Assembly (NCBI GenBank): GCA_023053685.1
Contig: JALIGW010000005.1
Coordinates: 47,395,242 to 47,459,241, forward strand
DNA: 64,000 bases
Direction of reading: 5' to 3'
From: Diadophis punctatus similis
Taxonomy: Eukaryota > Chordata > Lepidosauria > Squamata > Dipsadidae
Both the position numbers and the translations under genes were made by a program. How positions within the stretch are numbered: position 1 is the stretch's first letter; every line of letters begins with the position of its first letter. This document shows, piece after piece, positions 21,548-31,549 of this stretch. The notes beneath the pieces are model-generated. The model saw nothing but the letters and a program-made list of their open reading frames with translations. It searched no databases and had not been told where the DNA came from.

Positions 21548-22311
21548 GCGTCCATCTGGAGGTGGACCCCATTGACCTGGCTTAGACAGCCGCTTGAGCT
21601 GATGATGATTGAGCAGCAGGTTGATTTTGGCTTGTGAATGGAGCTGTCTGGTTCCAAATGCCAGAGTGAGCTAATGAGAATTCCCTGGCATCCAGGGAAC
21701 TCCCGTCCACTAGGTTCCCCTCCCTGGGGGATGCTAGGTAGGAATGAGTAGGGTAGAGTACTCTGGATAGGGTAATTTCCTTTGTAAAAGGCATCATTTT
21801 AAAAATTAACTCCAATTTACAAATCCTGTTGTCTTTGTCTTAAAGTTCAGTTCATAAGAGACTGATATTTTCAAATACAGAAAAAAAAATTGATAGTTTG
21901 TATATAGAAAAATTGATAGTTTGTATATAGTTCCAGTTATGCTGGGCTCATAGACTCCAGAAAAAGGCTTGGTTTTAAACTGTTACTGGAATGAGAGCTC
22001 ACTAGGCTCATTTGTTCCTTTTATGTGAGATCTGTAACTTACTACTTCTAAATTCTGCTGAAAGCCCTTGTTCAAGCCATTTTTAAAATATAGATAGAAT
22101 CTTCATTCTAAGTTGATACGTTTAGCTTGTTATTGTCATATATGAATACCTGAACATGCTTTAACAGGTACTCCTGGGTAGACCTACAGACAGCTAGTCT
22201 GAATTTTTGTCAGCTCAATTCAAATAACAGTATCCATATTTATTTAAGGCCTCTGCCAACAAGGCAGGCCTCAGAAAGGCCTGGGTAAATTAGTAGGTCC
22301 AAACAGTCACT

Positions 22312-22582
22312 AAAAATGGCCAACGCCCTTAAATGAGGCCAACAAGATGGCAGTTGCCCTTAGTTGGTCTTTCAAAATGGCCACTGCCCATATTAGGCCT
22401 TAAAAATGGCCACCGGCAAGAAAGGGCATCCAAAATGGCCACCGTCCTTGATGTGGTTTCAAAATGGTCTCTGCCCACTTTTGGTATTTGAAACAAAATG
22501 GCCACGCCCTTAGTGCCTTCAATTCTGAGGGCAATCAAAATGGCTGCCACCCTGTGGGAGGCTTCAAGATGGCCACTGGCAC
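22312..22582. repeat. Degenerate repeat of AAAATGGCCAC-type motif (about nine copies)
   Basis: The motif A-A/G-ATGGC(C/T)-x-x-x-GCCC recurs every 25-40 bp (starts near 22313, 22344, 22374, 22403, 22432, 22459, 22495, 22537, 22566), separated by AGGC(C)TT-like text. An additional copy lies near 22817. The core AA(A/G)ATGGC resembles the YY1 recognition element. It could be a decayed minisatellite in the gag region or a cis-regulatory cluster of the DIRS element. Confidence 0.65.
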
Positions 22583-23413
22583 TCTCAAAGGCTGCCTACA
22601 CACTTACCTGGCTGAAGACAAGCAGATCAATGCAGAGCAGCTCAAATGGAAGCATACGGCCCAGGCACTAGAGACAGGTACAGACAGGGCCTTGGATCAA
22701 AGGAGCCTTGCCAGATTGCTGGCTCTTGTCACCCATTGCACAGAAGGCAAGTTAAATAAAGGAGGCCTCAAAAGAAAAAAGAATTTTTTTTGAAGTGGGC
22801 GGTCCTGTGTAATTCAAAATGGTGGCCACCCATGAGGCACTCCTAAACTTGCTGTCTCCTGAGGAGAAAGGAGTCTGCTAAGGCCTAGCCACTAACTGTC
22901 AGTTTTCTGGGTCTCCTGGAGCAGACTGACTGATTTCTGAAGTTCCAAACAAAAAGAGGGAACAAGTCCTCAGGAAGCAGCACCCAGATTGCCAGCTTCT
23001 CAGGCACAAGACAAAGCAAAAAAACAGCTGTGCTGGATGACTTGGAGCGTTCAGAAGGGGAGGATGGGCGTAGAAGTGACCTGTCCCTGTCCCTGGCAGG
23101 GCTCATAGTTTCTAATCCCCCCCCTGGCAAATGTCCTCAGCAGGAGTGACCCTGGGGGTCTTCTGCTTTGCCTTCCCCTCCTTATGGCCTTTGTCAGCCA
23201 TTCTGGCTGAACTATGGAGCAGCAGGGGTCAAAGGCAGGCTCTGAGGCAAGGAAGCAGCCGATCTGAGCGAAGATGATTTGAAGTCTGCCTGTCAGTTTG
23301 CCTTGCCGAGGCCTTCTCCCCTGATGCAAGGCAAGGTGTGAAATTTCTAGCACCCTTTTCCGACACCGCTCGATCGATTGCGGCCGATGTCGGCTCCAAA
23401 AGTCAATTAAGGA

Positions 23414-23499
23414 CGCTAGTTTGGCTTATAGGAGACAAACTCAAGCTGATTGGAGGGGAACGCTAGTTTGGCTTATAGGAGACAAACTCAAGCCGATTG
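23414..23499. repeat. 47-bp tandem duplication
   Basis: CGCTAGTTTGGCTTATAGGA begins at both 23414 and 23461, and the identity extends through GACAAACTCAAGC and GATTG. Two copies only. Confidence 0.9.
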
Positions 23500-23862
23500 C
23501 AGGCCACCCAAACTCAGGGCTTCTGTGGCTGAAGATCACGATCTGGAGTACCTCCCTCCCTGACAGGCAAGACAAGGCTGCAATTATTTGACTGGTTGAT
23601 TAAGGTGAGAAAACCCCAGTACACAACAGATGTGCAACTGTTAAGGGTAATCTCCTCCCTGGGGAGTCCTAACCCCCAGCTAGGGACAAGGCCCAATGGG
23701 GCAATGCCCAGTAAGCTGACACGATTGAAGAGTCTCTGAGTGACAGCTGTCAAGTAAGAATCAATGAAGCAATAACTCACAGGAAGTAGTAGAAATTCAG
23801 TAGTTGGTGGAGAAATCGAAGAATGGGTTTAAGCACTGTCCTTTTTGGCTAAGGACCGAGGA

Positions 23863-23971
23863 AAAAAGAGGGGGTGCCAAGGCAAGAGGGTCCTATTTAT
23901 ACTTTTGAAGAAACTCGGTCCTGATTGGCTGGAGGGCAGGTTTAACCCATTCTTGGAGGATGGCTCCACCC
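23863..23971. repeat. DIRS right inverted terminal repeat
   Basis: Inverted partner of 17941-18049. It lies upstream of the coding strand and ends about 11 bp short of the outer terminus (CACTATGGAGAA). Confidence 0.92.
23894..23928 (-). promoter_or_regulatory. CCAAT/TATA promoter of the DIRS coding strand
   Basis: On the minus strand CCAAT (complement of 23924-23928) precedes TATAAATA (complement of 23894-23901) by about 23 bp. This is in the right place to drive leftward transcription of the element. The same pair in the left ITR points inwards from the other side. Confidence 0.65.
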
Positions 23972-23982
23972 ACTATGGAGAA

Positions 23983-25258
23983 ACCCCATCTACTTTCCTA
24001 TGTAATAGGTGAATAAGCCTGGACTAATATTTCATAATGTAGTTTTCCCCCACTCTTGGAATTTAATGTGGAACAGCCCAGAAACAGTTTTCATCATACA
24101 GTTTTGCAAACAATCAAACGGTAGATATTCACATTTTAATGAATACTGAACTGTGCTGCTATTCAGATTCTTCCTCAACTGCATTTATAGTAACTTCTGA
24201 TCTATGACTACAAATTAATCTAATTGCTTAAGTTATGAATAAATATATAAATTTTGCAATCACTGACAAAGCATGTAATCATTGAGGCAGATTTTTTTTA
24301 GGGAGGGGGTTTGGCAAAAATATATATCATGCATTTCCTCCAAAAGCTCAGGGCAACATATGTGTAACAATGCTTTTTCCCCCCCTCCCACACCAACAAC
24401 TTCATGCAGAAGATTTCCTGAGAGGTAGTACCTAATCCAAAAATGGTACATAAGTTTCTATGATTGAGTGTAGCTTTGAACCAGTGTGTGATCCATTGTG
24501 TGATCACAAAGTTATACAATCAAATCTCTGGAAACCTAGTAAAATCAATGAATTTTAATTAGTGATAACCCAATGAGGAAACTTAAGAATAGTTTACTTG
24601 AGCTACCTCATTCTGCCATTACTTCACTTGTTAGCTCACAGAAAAGTCACAAAATCCATATTATTTACTTTCTCTGAGTGGGCAAGAAGCTGCTATGGAA
24701 TTCTAACATATAAAGTTCTTGGACTCCTTTTTTCTTCTGGACTGAACGAGGCTGAAAACAATAGCAGCCTCCAAGAAAAATATTAAAATTCTTGGAAATA
24801 CAATTTCAATCCAATTTAACCTTAAAACATGAAACAAATAATTTTCTTCTTCTTCTGAAGTGTAGCTGTTGTTTTAATAGATAGTATTATAGTAATATAT
24901 AATTATTAATATCTGCTTGTTCATATTCCTAAGATAACTTTGCCACTATGTTTCTTTTTTCCACATGTTTCAACTTCATTGAACCAAATAAAAGGTCTGG
25001 TTTTTTTTTTACTCACATGGTTTCTCTACTGTCTTTTAATGTTTTCATGTAAAGCAGCTTAGATAACCAGTGTACAAAACAATTTTAAATTATACTTAAG
25101 CACAAGTAAACAAAAGCAGCAGGATAATTCTTCATACTGGATACAGATAAAAATCAAAGCAGTGCTATATAGTTATTTTGCTTTGGACCATGGATACATT
25201 TAAAATACAAATATCTTTGCTGTTTAAAGGTGGATGAATTACTGTTGATTTTTCTTTT
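23983..25258. other. Unique AT-rich DNA, nothing recognised
   Basis: It holds a C-tract (24380-24386) and a few AT-rich short frames. No element ends are seen after the DIRS right end. Confidence 0.5.
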
Positions 25259-25481
25259 TTGTTTATTTATATCTCGCCTTTATTTTTATTTTTTTACAAA
25301 TAACTCAAGGCAGTGAACATATCCAACACATGCCTTCTTCCTATTTTCCCCACAACAGCAGCCCTGTGAGGTGAGTTGAACTGAGAGACAGTGATTGGCC
25401 CAAGCTCACACAGCTGACTTTCATGGCTCAAGTGGAACCTGTGGTCTCTTATTTCCTAGCCTGGTGCCTTAACCCCTAGAC

Positions 25482-25616
25482 CAGGGGTGTCAAATTTGCA
25501 TTGTCACGGAGTCATCACATGATGTATCGCAACTTTTTTCCCTTTAGCTAAACCAGTCCTGGGCGTGGCCAGTATGTGATGCATCTGGCCCGCGTGCCGC
25601 AGGTTTGACAGCCCTG
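25482..25616. mobile_element. hAT MITE of the CAGGGGTGTCAAA class, 135 bp
   Basis: Ends are CAGGGGTGTCAAATTTG and AGGTTTGACAGCCCTG. The left duplication CCCTAGAC (25474-25481) matches the right TACTAGAC (26235-26242, displaced by the next MITE) in 6 of 8 positions. A second member lies at 53.3 kb with the same GATGTATCGCAACTTT and GCATCTGGCCC-type internal words. Confidence 0.85.
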
Positions 25617-25619
25617 TAT

Positions 25620-26230
25620 CAGTGGTGGGTTCCTACTGGTACGGTCCACTCTATAGCACCGGTAGCGGCCCGCTGGTGATGTCACAGTACCGGTGCGGTC
25701 GGTTGCCGGTGCCTAGGCACCACCATTAAAAAAATTTTTTTTAAATTTTTAAAAAATTTTCTTCTGCGCATGCCAGAAGCCGAGCTTCTGGCACTGCGCA
25801 TGCGCTGCCTTCCTACCCCACAGTGAGTCCAAGAAGTGGAGGATAGCTGAGGGAGCGCGTGAGACGCTGAAAGAATGGGAGGCAGGAGCTATCTCCTTTC
25901 CCCTCCCTTCAGCAGTCTGAGAAGCCACGAACACGCGGTGATGGTCCCAGGCATTTTCACACGTTTGAGGCTTCTCGAGCTGCTGAGGGGAGGTGGAATG
26001 GGTGGCAGGAGCCTAGGATCATCGAATGGGGAGAAGCATTCAGGCCGGATGGAGCCTCCTAGAAGAACCGCTGCCGCAGTCTTGCTGCTCCTGCTGCGGG
26101 GGGCTGCTTCTCCGGCCACTGCTAAGCTCCCGAGGCCCACGCCCACCCGGTCACATGGCTGGCAAGCCACACCCACATAATAAGCCACGCCCACAGAGTG
26201 GTAGTAAAAAAAATTAGGAACCCGCCCCTG
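25620..26230. mobile_element. hAT MITE of the CAGTGGTGGGTTCCTAC class, 611 bp
   Basis: It starts CAGTGGTGGGTTCCTACTGG and ends AATTAGGAACCCGCCCCTG. The right flank CCTGTACT (26231-26238) corresponds to the left CCTGTAT (25613-25619) with one base lost. It contains a perfect small hairpin TGCCAGAAGC-CGA-GCTTCTGGCA (25771-25793) set in GCGCATGCGC text. It is GC-rich and non-coding; the 101-codon frames over 25875-26194 are by-products. Confidence 0.82.
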
Positions 26231-26287
26231 CCTGTACTAGACCAAACTGGCTCTCATATTCTTGATGGGTATGCCTCTTAAATTAAG

Positions 26288-26495
26288 GATTTGGGGGTTT
26301 TTTAGCTTTCAAGTCAATCTTGACTCCTGGCGTCTACCTGGATAAGTCCCTACAGTTTTATTAGCAAAATTTCACAAGTTTGCCATTGCCTCCTTGTTGA
26401 CCTGAGAGAGAGAGAGTGACTGGCCCAAGGCCACCTGGCTTTGTGCCTATGGCAGGACTAGAACTCATAGCTTTAACCATTATCACCAAGGAGGC
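26288..26495 (-). mobile_element. tRNA-derived SINE with Bov-B-like tail
   Basis: The minus reading gives TGAGTTCTAGTCCTGCC, GCACAAAGCCAGGTGGCC, TTGGGCCAGTCACTCTC, then GGAGGCAATGGCAAACTTG and a tail AGGAGTCAAGATTGACTTG, a decayed Bov-B-type end. It is the same head family as the SINE immediately to its left but with the other tail. Confidence 0.75.
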
Positions 26496-27344
26496 TCTTT
26501 AAGTACTATAAATAAATGACTTCCTCAGACTTCAGTCTGGTTCCCACATTACAAAGGGACATCCAGTTTGGAAACAGAATTACTTACATTTGAATATAAA
26601 GAGTCCTTGGTAGAGCTTTAAAGTAAAGCAGTGTACTTGGAGTAGACTAACAGTCAACATATGGTGACTGTTGAGTGGTACGATTTAACAGGTACCAGCC
26701 TCACTAATGTATCTTTAATTAGCTGTAGTTTCTCAGTAATCTTCCAAGTATGAAGAACACTATAATATTCTAATTAGGGAATCACAGTAACTATTAACTC
26801 TGTCGAGAAGAAGCCCCTTATTTCAGATTATTTCTTTAAGTACATATATTCTATGGGCACCCAAAGACAAGAAGATTGATATAAGAACTTTTTACAAATC
26901 TCCTTCATGTTTTCTTGATTAGATACAGATATGAGCAGCAAATGTCTCTAGCATTGGGTTTATTTACAAGAATGCTGATCAGTGTCCATTAGTTCTAATA
27001 ATGATCGCAATCCAGTGCTTTGGAAAAGTAATTTGCAGTAGGAATATCCTGAGAGCTTGGAGGGAGAGATGAGAAACAACCTTTGTAGTTTGTGACTGGG
27101 CATTTTGTAACTAGCTATATACCCTTTACATCAGTCATTTTAAGGAGAGGAAGGTGCTCCCTTCACAGTCATTTTCTGACAACTCACAAAACATGTTCTT
27201 AAAATTTCAGATGCACAGGCTGGATCAAAGGTTTATCCATGCTTACCCTTGGGATAGGCAATTGAGGTTGATGTCATCTAAGACAACTTTTTAAAACTAA
27301 ATGTTGTGCTATTAAGCTACTTCAACACATGCTGCTACAACATA
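26496..27344. other. Unique DNA, nothing recognised
   Basis: No repeat ends and no open frame above 60 codons. Confidence 0.5.
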
Positions 27345-27465
27345 TTTATTAGTTTGTATCCTACCTTTATTATTTTCACAAATAACTCAAGATGGCAAAC
27401 ATATCCAACATACCTTCCTTCTCCTATTTCCCCTATAACAACAACCCTATGACGTAGATTACTTC
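27345..27465 (-). mobile_element. SINE 3-prime fragment with L2-like tail
   Basis: The minus reading GGTTGTTGTTATAGGGGAAA, GGAAGGTATGTTGGATATG, TTGAGTTATTTGTGAAAAT and AAAGGTAGGATACAAAC matches the last 120 bp of the SINE at 25.3 kb. The head is absent. Confidence 0.75.
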
Positions 27466-28142
27466 TCTAGGCATCCCAGTTGCAGCTCAATTCACATTTA
27501 TTACTGCAAATCTATCCATTGTTAGCATACCGTATTTATTTCTCTGTTTCAAGGATGAGTGAGTTAGATTAAATAACATTAGATAGAAAGTATAACAATA
27601 CATGCTGACGTACACAGAAATGATGACGTTCTTACCAGTTATAATACTATAAAGACCTTTCCTCATCTGTACCTAACAATGGCACCAAAGTGCTTTGAGA
27701 AAATATTTTTTTTTCCATTTTGGTAGCTATCTGTGAGGATTCAAGATGAAGCGAGCTGGGCAGCAAACAAATTGAATACATTAAAAAAATAAAAATAAAA
27801 TTCAAGACAGAAGAGGTATAAAAGAATGCAATGAACTGTGCAAGCTAGAGGTTTTCCCGATCGCTAGGCCATCTGCCTTGTTGTACTTAATACAGTCAGA
27901 AAACTTCAGATGTCGTTTTCTTTAAATCTTGATATTTTTAAGATTATAATCCTAGCTGGGTCCACAAGACCTATACAAGCAGCACTGATACACTCTGAAT
28001 AGGTGCCTTGAAGTGGATCAAAAAAGATCGATTCAATTTTGGGCTGTGCCTCAATTCAGTTAGATGAAGCACTCTGCCTGTAGTGCTGGTGTCAACGTGA
28101 TTGCTTTAATATGGCTTAGCTTTCAGTAAGTTCAAGGCACTG
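27466..28142. other. Unique DNA, nothing recognised
   Basis: Ordinary AT-rich sequence without detectable element ends. Confidence 0.5.
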
Positions 28143-28402
28143 TTTTATTTATTTATTTATTTATTTATTTAGAGAGATTTATATACCGCCTCACAGTGCA
28201 AGCACTCTCTAAGCGGTTTACACCAGTAAGCAATATATATCTATATTGCCCCCAACAATCTAGGTCCTCATTTTACCTACCTCAGAAGGATGGAAGGCTG
28301 AGTCAACCTTGAGCCGGTGAGATTTGAACCACTGACCTGCGGATCAGTGTCAGCTAAAGTGGCCTACAGTACCTGCCTCTAACCGCTGCGCCACCTCGGC
28401 TC
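28143..28402 (-). mobile_element. tRNA-derived SINE, tail type a
   Basis: The minus reading GAGCCGAGGTGGCGCAG is the A-box region and GGTTCAAATCTCACCGGCTC the B-box with the acceptor-like GGCTC closing on GAGCC. The shared body GACTCAGCCTTCCATCCTT and CAGATTGTTGGGGGC-like text follow, and the tail is GTGCTTGCACTGTGAGGCGG with an (AAAT)n end (28145-28170). The polymerase III boxes are nearly intact. Confidence 0.88.
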
Positions 28403-30611
28403 TTTATTTTGCAGAACACCCTTAAAGGGATGCAACAATCATGGCATCAATGTAAGGTCTTCTTTTGAGGCCCTGCAGAGCCTTTTAAAGAAGTCTAGAA
28501 CATCCAATCATCTGAACCAATCAGGATTGGCATCTAAATTGACCACTAGCTAATTGTCCTTAGAGCCTGCCAATAAGTTCCAGCTCCCAGAGCTTCAAAT
28601 AATAAATTAACATAAATATTTCAATCTCTCCTCAATTAACATTCAGTAAAATAACTTATTAGATTTTCCTCCTGTTGCTGTCCCACAATCCTTTTAGCTG
28701 CTTAGTAGTTTGCCAAGAAATTCTTTATAATAGGCTGTTTTATAGGAAAGCGGAGGCAGTGCTAAAGGAGCATTAATTCTGAAAAAGAGCAAACTAATGC
28801 TGTGTGGCTGGCATCCTCATAAACCTATGTTGCTCTCAAACATGTTCCCAAGTGCAACTATGTTTACTAATGGCATAGCATAGCATTGATTGCCAGTCCG
28901 TTTCCGGGTCCACTACTGTCTCTTTTTAAGATATTAGTATACATGTGATTTCATGCACACACTGTGGCTGGGATGGAGATAATGAAGAATTTAAGACGAA
29001 GAATAATGAAAATAATCAGGTGACCTAGCAGCATCTACTTTTTAAGGCCATCTTCCCCCTACCTTCATCTTCAATTAATATTGAACAGAATCCATAGAGG
29101 AACTAAATAAATAAAACATTGGGGGGAAAATACCCAACACTGAACCCAGGCTAAATGTTGCATCTCATGATTCCATATTCAAACACTCAATCCTTTAAAA
29201 TGCTAACTGAACATTTACTAATGTAGTGGAGAACTAGATATAATATCCTTGGAAATACCATCAATTAACACCTGTCTGTTAGCCTTGTCATAATTCTTAC
29301 ATTTCCTCTGTAGCATTTTATGTGAAAATGAGGCCCATTTCTTTCTCTTTTTTTAATGACTTCTTTGCTTCTTTATAGAGTAGCTTTTTCCAAAATGGCC
29401 TGCAGGGAAGGAGCAAGGAGAAGCAAGCAACGTCACAACACTGTGTATGCCTGTGATGTGCCTTTGTTTCCACAGATTGGCTCTGCTGGAAATCACAGTG
29501 TGATTTATTAATTTTTTTAAAAGGACAACTCTAGGTTGTTGCTGTTTTTGCTCACTCTCTATGAAATCAGTATTTGGCTTCATCTTTCCATGAAATGTAC
29601 TAAATAAACAATTGAAATGACAATCTTCCCTCTGAAAATCTACTAAAACTGGATTAGATTCATTTCAGTCTCAGTTTTGCTTGCTATTCCCTGCTAATCT
29701 TGCTGGAAAAACAATACAGCATTTCCTTGTCAAGTCTGAAGAGATCTAGACCAGCCTGAAGGGACAATCCAGTTTGTCCATCTCATTAAATTGTACTTCC
29801 GAAGAAATTGGGGCACACCCATGAAATGGGAAAAAAATGTACAGAAATGAGTGCAAGCAACACTAGGCTCACTAAAGCTGTTTTCCCATCTCCATTCCCA
29901 GTGGCTCTATCCCTGTGATAATGAGAATACTGGTTGAGCCGCCACAAAATTAGAATGATCCTAGAGGCAATGCAGCAGAAATCACCTTTATTGCAGCAAG
30001 GATTAGTTCTTTATATTCATGAACAATTAAATGTCTTTTTGTACATAGTGGATTTGCACTAGACCGGAGAGTAGAGGGAATTTAATTTGGGGACACCAGC
30101 CAGTCTCCTGGCAACAGCTTTTCTGAGTCTCAACAATTAATTCCAGATTTATATGGTTTAGTTAGCATAAAACTGCTGATGTTAACCCTTTGTATTCAGT
30201 TACTGGGTTCTGAAAACTTGCTGCTTTAAGTTCCTTGATCTTAAAAAAATAACTATTCTTACCTGGCGGTATATCAGTCAACCCCTCAGTAGGGCAAAAT
30301 AAAATTTCTCCTTGTGAATGCAAGCAAAACTGCAGGATTGCCTGTTTCAGATTTACTAACAGAAAGAGCTCATATTCCTTTAGACTTTTGCTTGCAAAAG
30401 AAGCTTTTTATTATGCAGTTTCCCTGAAAGTCCTTTCTCTATTTTCACACTCATTTCCTCATTTTTTTCCTTCCAAGAAATTCTGTTAAACAGAAGAATT
30501 GAAGAATAAAGAACTACATGTACACTAATTTTGGATGGATACCATAGGAAGACTTCTTTGTAGGATTTATATCCTCATTTGGATAAAGAAAATAAATGTA
30601 GGTTTTTAATT
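28403..30611. other. Mostly unique DNA; a possible short L2 ORF scrap at about 28885
   Basis: Around 28887-28920 the plus strand encodes LPVRFRVHY, which resembles the WLPVRFRV motif of L2 ORF2, but nothing either side extends it. The remaining 2.2 kb show no TE ends. A 76-codon minus frame at 29353-29583 is uninformative. Confidence 0.45.
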
Positions 30612-30762
30612 ACAGATTAACAGAGTTGGAAGGGACCTTACAGGTCATCTAGTCCAACCCCCTGCCCAAGCAGGAGACCCTAGATCTGCCTCTACCTAGG
30701 ATTAAACTCACAACTTCCTGATTGTGAGGCAAGAGCTCTACCTCTAGGCCACAGCAGCTGGG
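30612..30762 (-). mobile_element. tRNA-CR1 SINE
   Basis: The minus reading AGCTGCTGTGGCCTAGAGG, then AGCTCTTGCCTCACAATCAG and TGTGAGTTTAATCCTAGG, leads to the CR1-like tail GGTTGGACTAGATGACCTG and ACTCTGTTAATCTG. It is close to full length and nearly identical to the copy inside the DIRS element. Confidence 0.88.
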
Positions 30763-31549
30763 TTGATGAGATGGCTCCAAATATCAGCTGGATCTTCAGA
30801 ATGATGTACAAAATTTTTGTTACACAAACTTCTCTCTTTTCTGTTAGCAATAAGTAATAAATAGATTCTTTGGGGTTCATCTAGCTTTTTTATATTTGTC
30901 AAAATGAAAATTTCTGAATGTAAACTAATTTTACAGCGATGGGATAACTGTAATATTGTCCATCTCATATATTATTATCATTATAATACATATATTTAGA
31001 ACTACATCATTTAAGCATTTATTGGGCTTGATTGCAGGAGCCATTTATTTGTATGGTGCTTGCATAATTCACATGGTGAAACCATCAATGCAGGATGAAA
31101 TGAGAGGCTTATCCTTCGGCTGGCTTGTTGCAGAACCTGATGGCATTTTTGGGAAAGAATGACTGACCAAGGTCACCCAACTGGTTTCTGCACTAAAGCA
31201 GAACAGAGTCTGGGTTTCCCCAGTCTTAGTCAGCATCTTGAATACAACATTATTCTCCCTCTCACCCCACAACTTCATTTTTCAAATAAGTAAACACATA
31301 TAAGCTGAAGAGTTTGATACATAAATGTCAGACAAGTTGCATAAAATCAGAAGAAATATACAGTTTCATGTCCCAATTTCTTTGCTTTCCCATTTTCCCT
31401 TGACTCTGATAGATATTTTCCCCTTGAGTGTACTGCTCAAGCAGAAACTTAATGTTAAACTTGACATTTCTATTTCATTGGATTCTCTAAGCCACCCAGG
31501 TTATCCCACTTTGAACCCTGTTTTCATGCTTAAACATTATTGCTGAACA
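30763..31549. other. Unique DNA, nothing recognised
   Basis: Short frames of 68-74 codons without motif. It lies just downstream (3-prime) of the CR1 relic. Confidence 0.5.

Larger units (their letters stand above)
21548..23862 (-). other. DIRS 5-prime region (gag position), no recognisable protein
   Basis: This is where a DIRS gag ORF would lie. Only short broken frames exist (for example minus 23051-23353, Arg/Pro-rich), none identifiable. It contains a 23-bp duplication (21887-21930, TTGATAGTTTGTATATAG twice), the ATGGC repeat cluster and a 47-bp tandem duplication, listed separately. Confidence 0.6.
17901..23982 (-). mobile_element. DIRS-type tyrosine-recombinase retrotransposon, complete ends, degenerate ORFs
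   Basis: This 6,082-bp element is transcribed from right to left. It has inverted terminal repeats (17941-18049 with 23863-23971, 109 bp with no mismatch seen), an outer left-end extension (17901-17940), and an internal complementary region (18395-18489) that is the exact complement of the two outer ends joined. Between them lie an unrecognised gag-like 5-prime region, RT-RNase H and YR. This order matches DIRS-1-like elements, which replicate through a circular intermediate and integrate by a tyrosine recombinase. No target duplication is visible, as expected. The junction bases are AA, and both genomic flanks are A-rich (GACAA left, AACCCC right). The coding region carries two nonsense codons, two frameshifts and a SINE, so it is dead. 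Confidence 0.93.
25261..26254 (-). mobile_element. tRNA-derived SINE (Sauria-type head, L2-like tail), split by two hAT MITEs
   Basis: The minus reading starts at about 26254 with GAGCCAGTTTG, continues to GTCTAG, resumes at 25481 with GTCTAGGGGTTAAGGCACC, and runs through the B-box region and GCTTGGGCCAATCACTGTC into CACCTCACAGGGCTG. The tail GCCTTGAGTTATTTGTAAA, AAAGGCGAGATATAAATAAA is an L2-like terminal stem-loop rather than the Bov-B tail carried by copies with the same head at 8.7, 14.5 and 26.3 kb. Two MITEs (25482-25616, 25620-26230) sit at its head. Confidence 0.85.

Noticed and set aside
17901..23982. Reading the inverted repeats as a DNA transposon or an inverted LTR pair
   Set aside because: The RT with YLDD, the RNase H and YR order, the internal complementary region and the lack of a target duplication fit a DIRS element and not a cut-and-paste transposon or LTR retrovirus.
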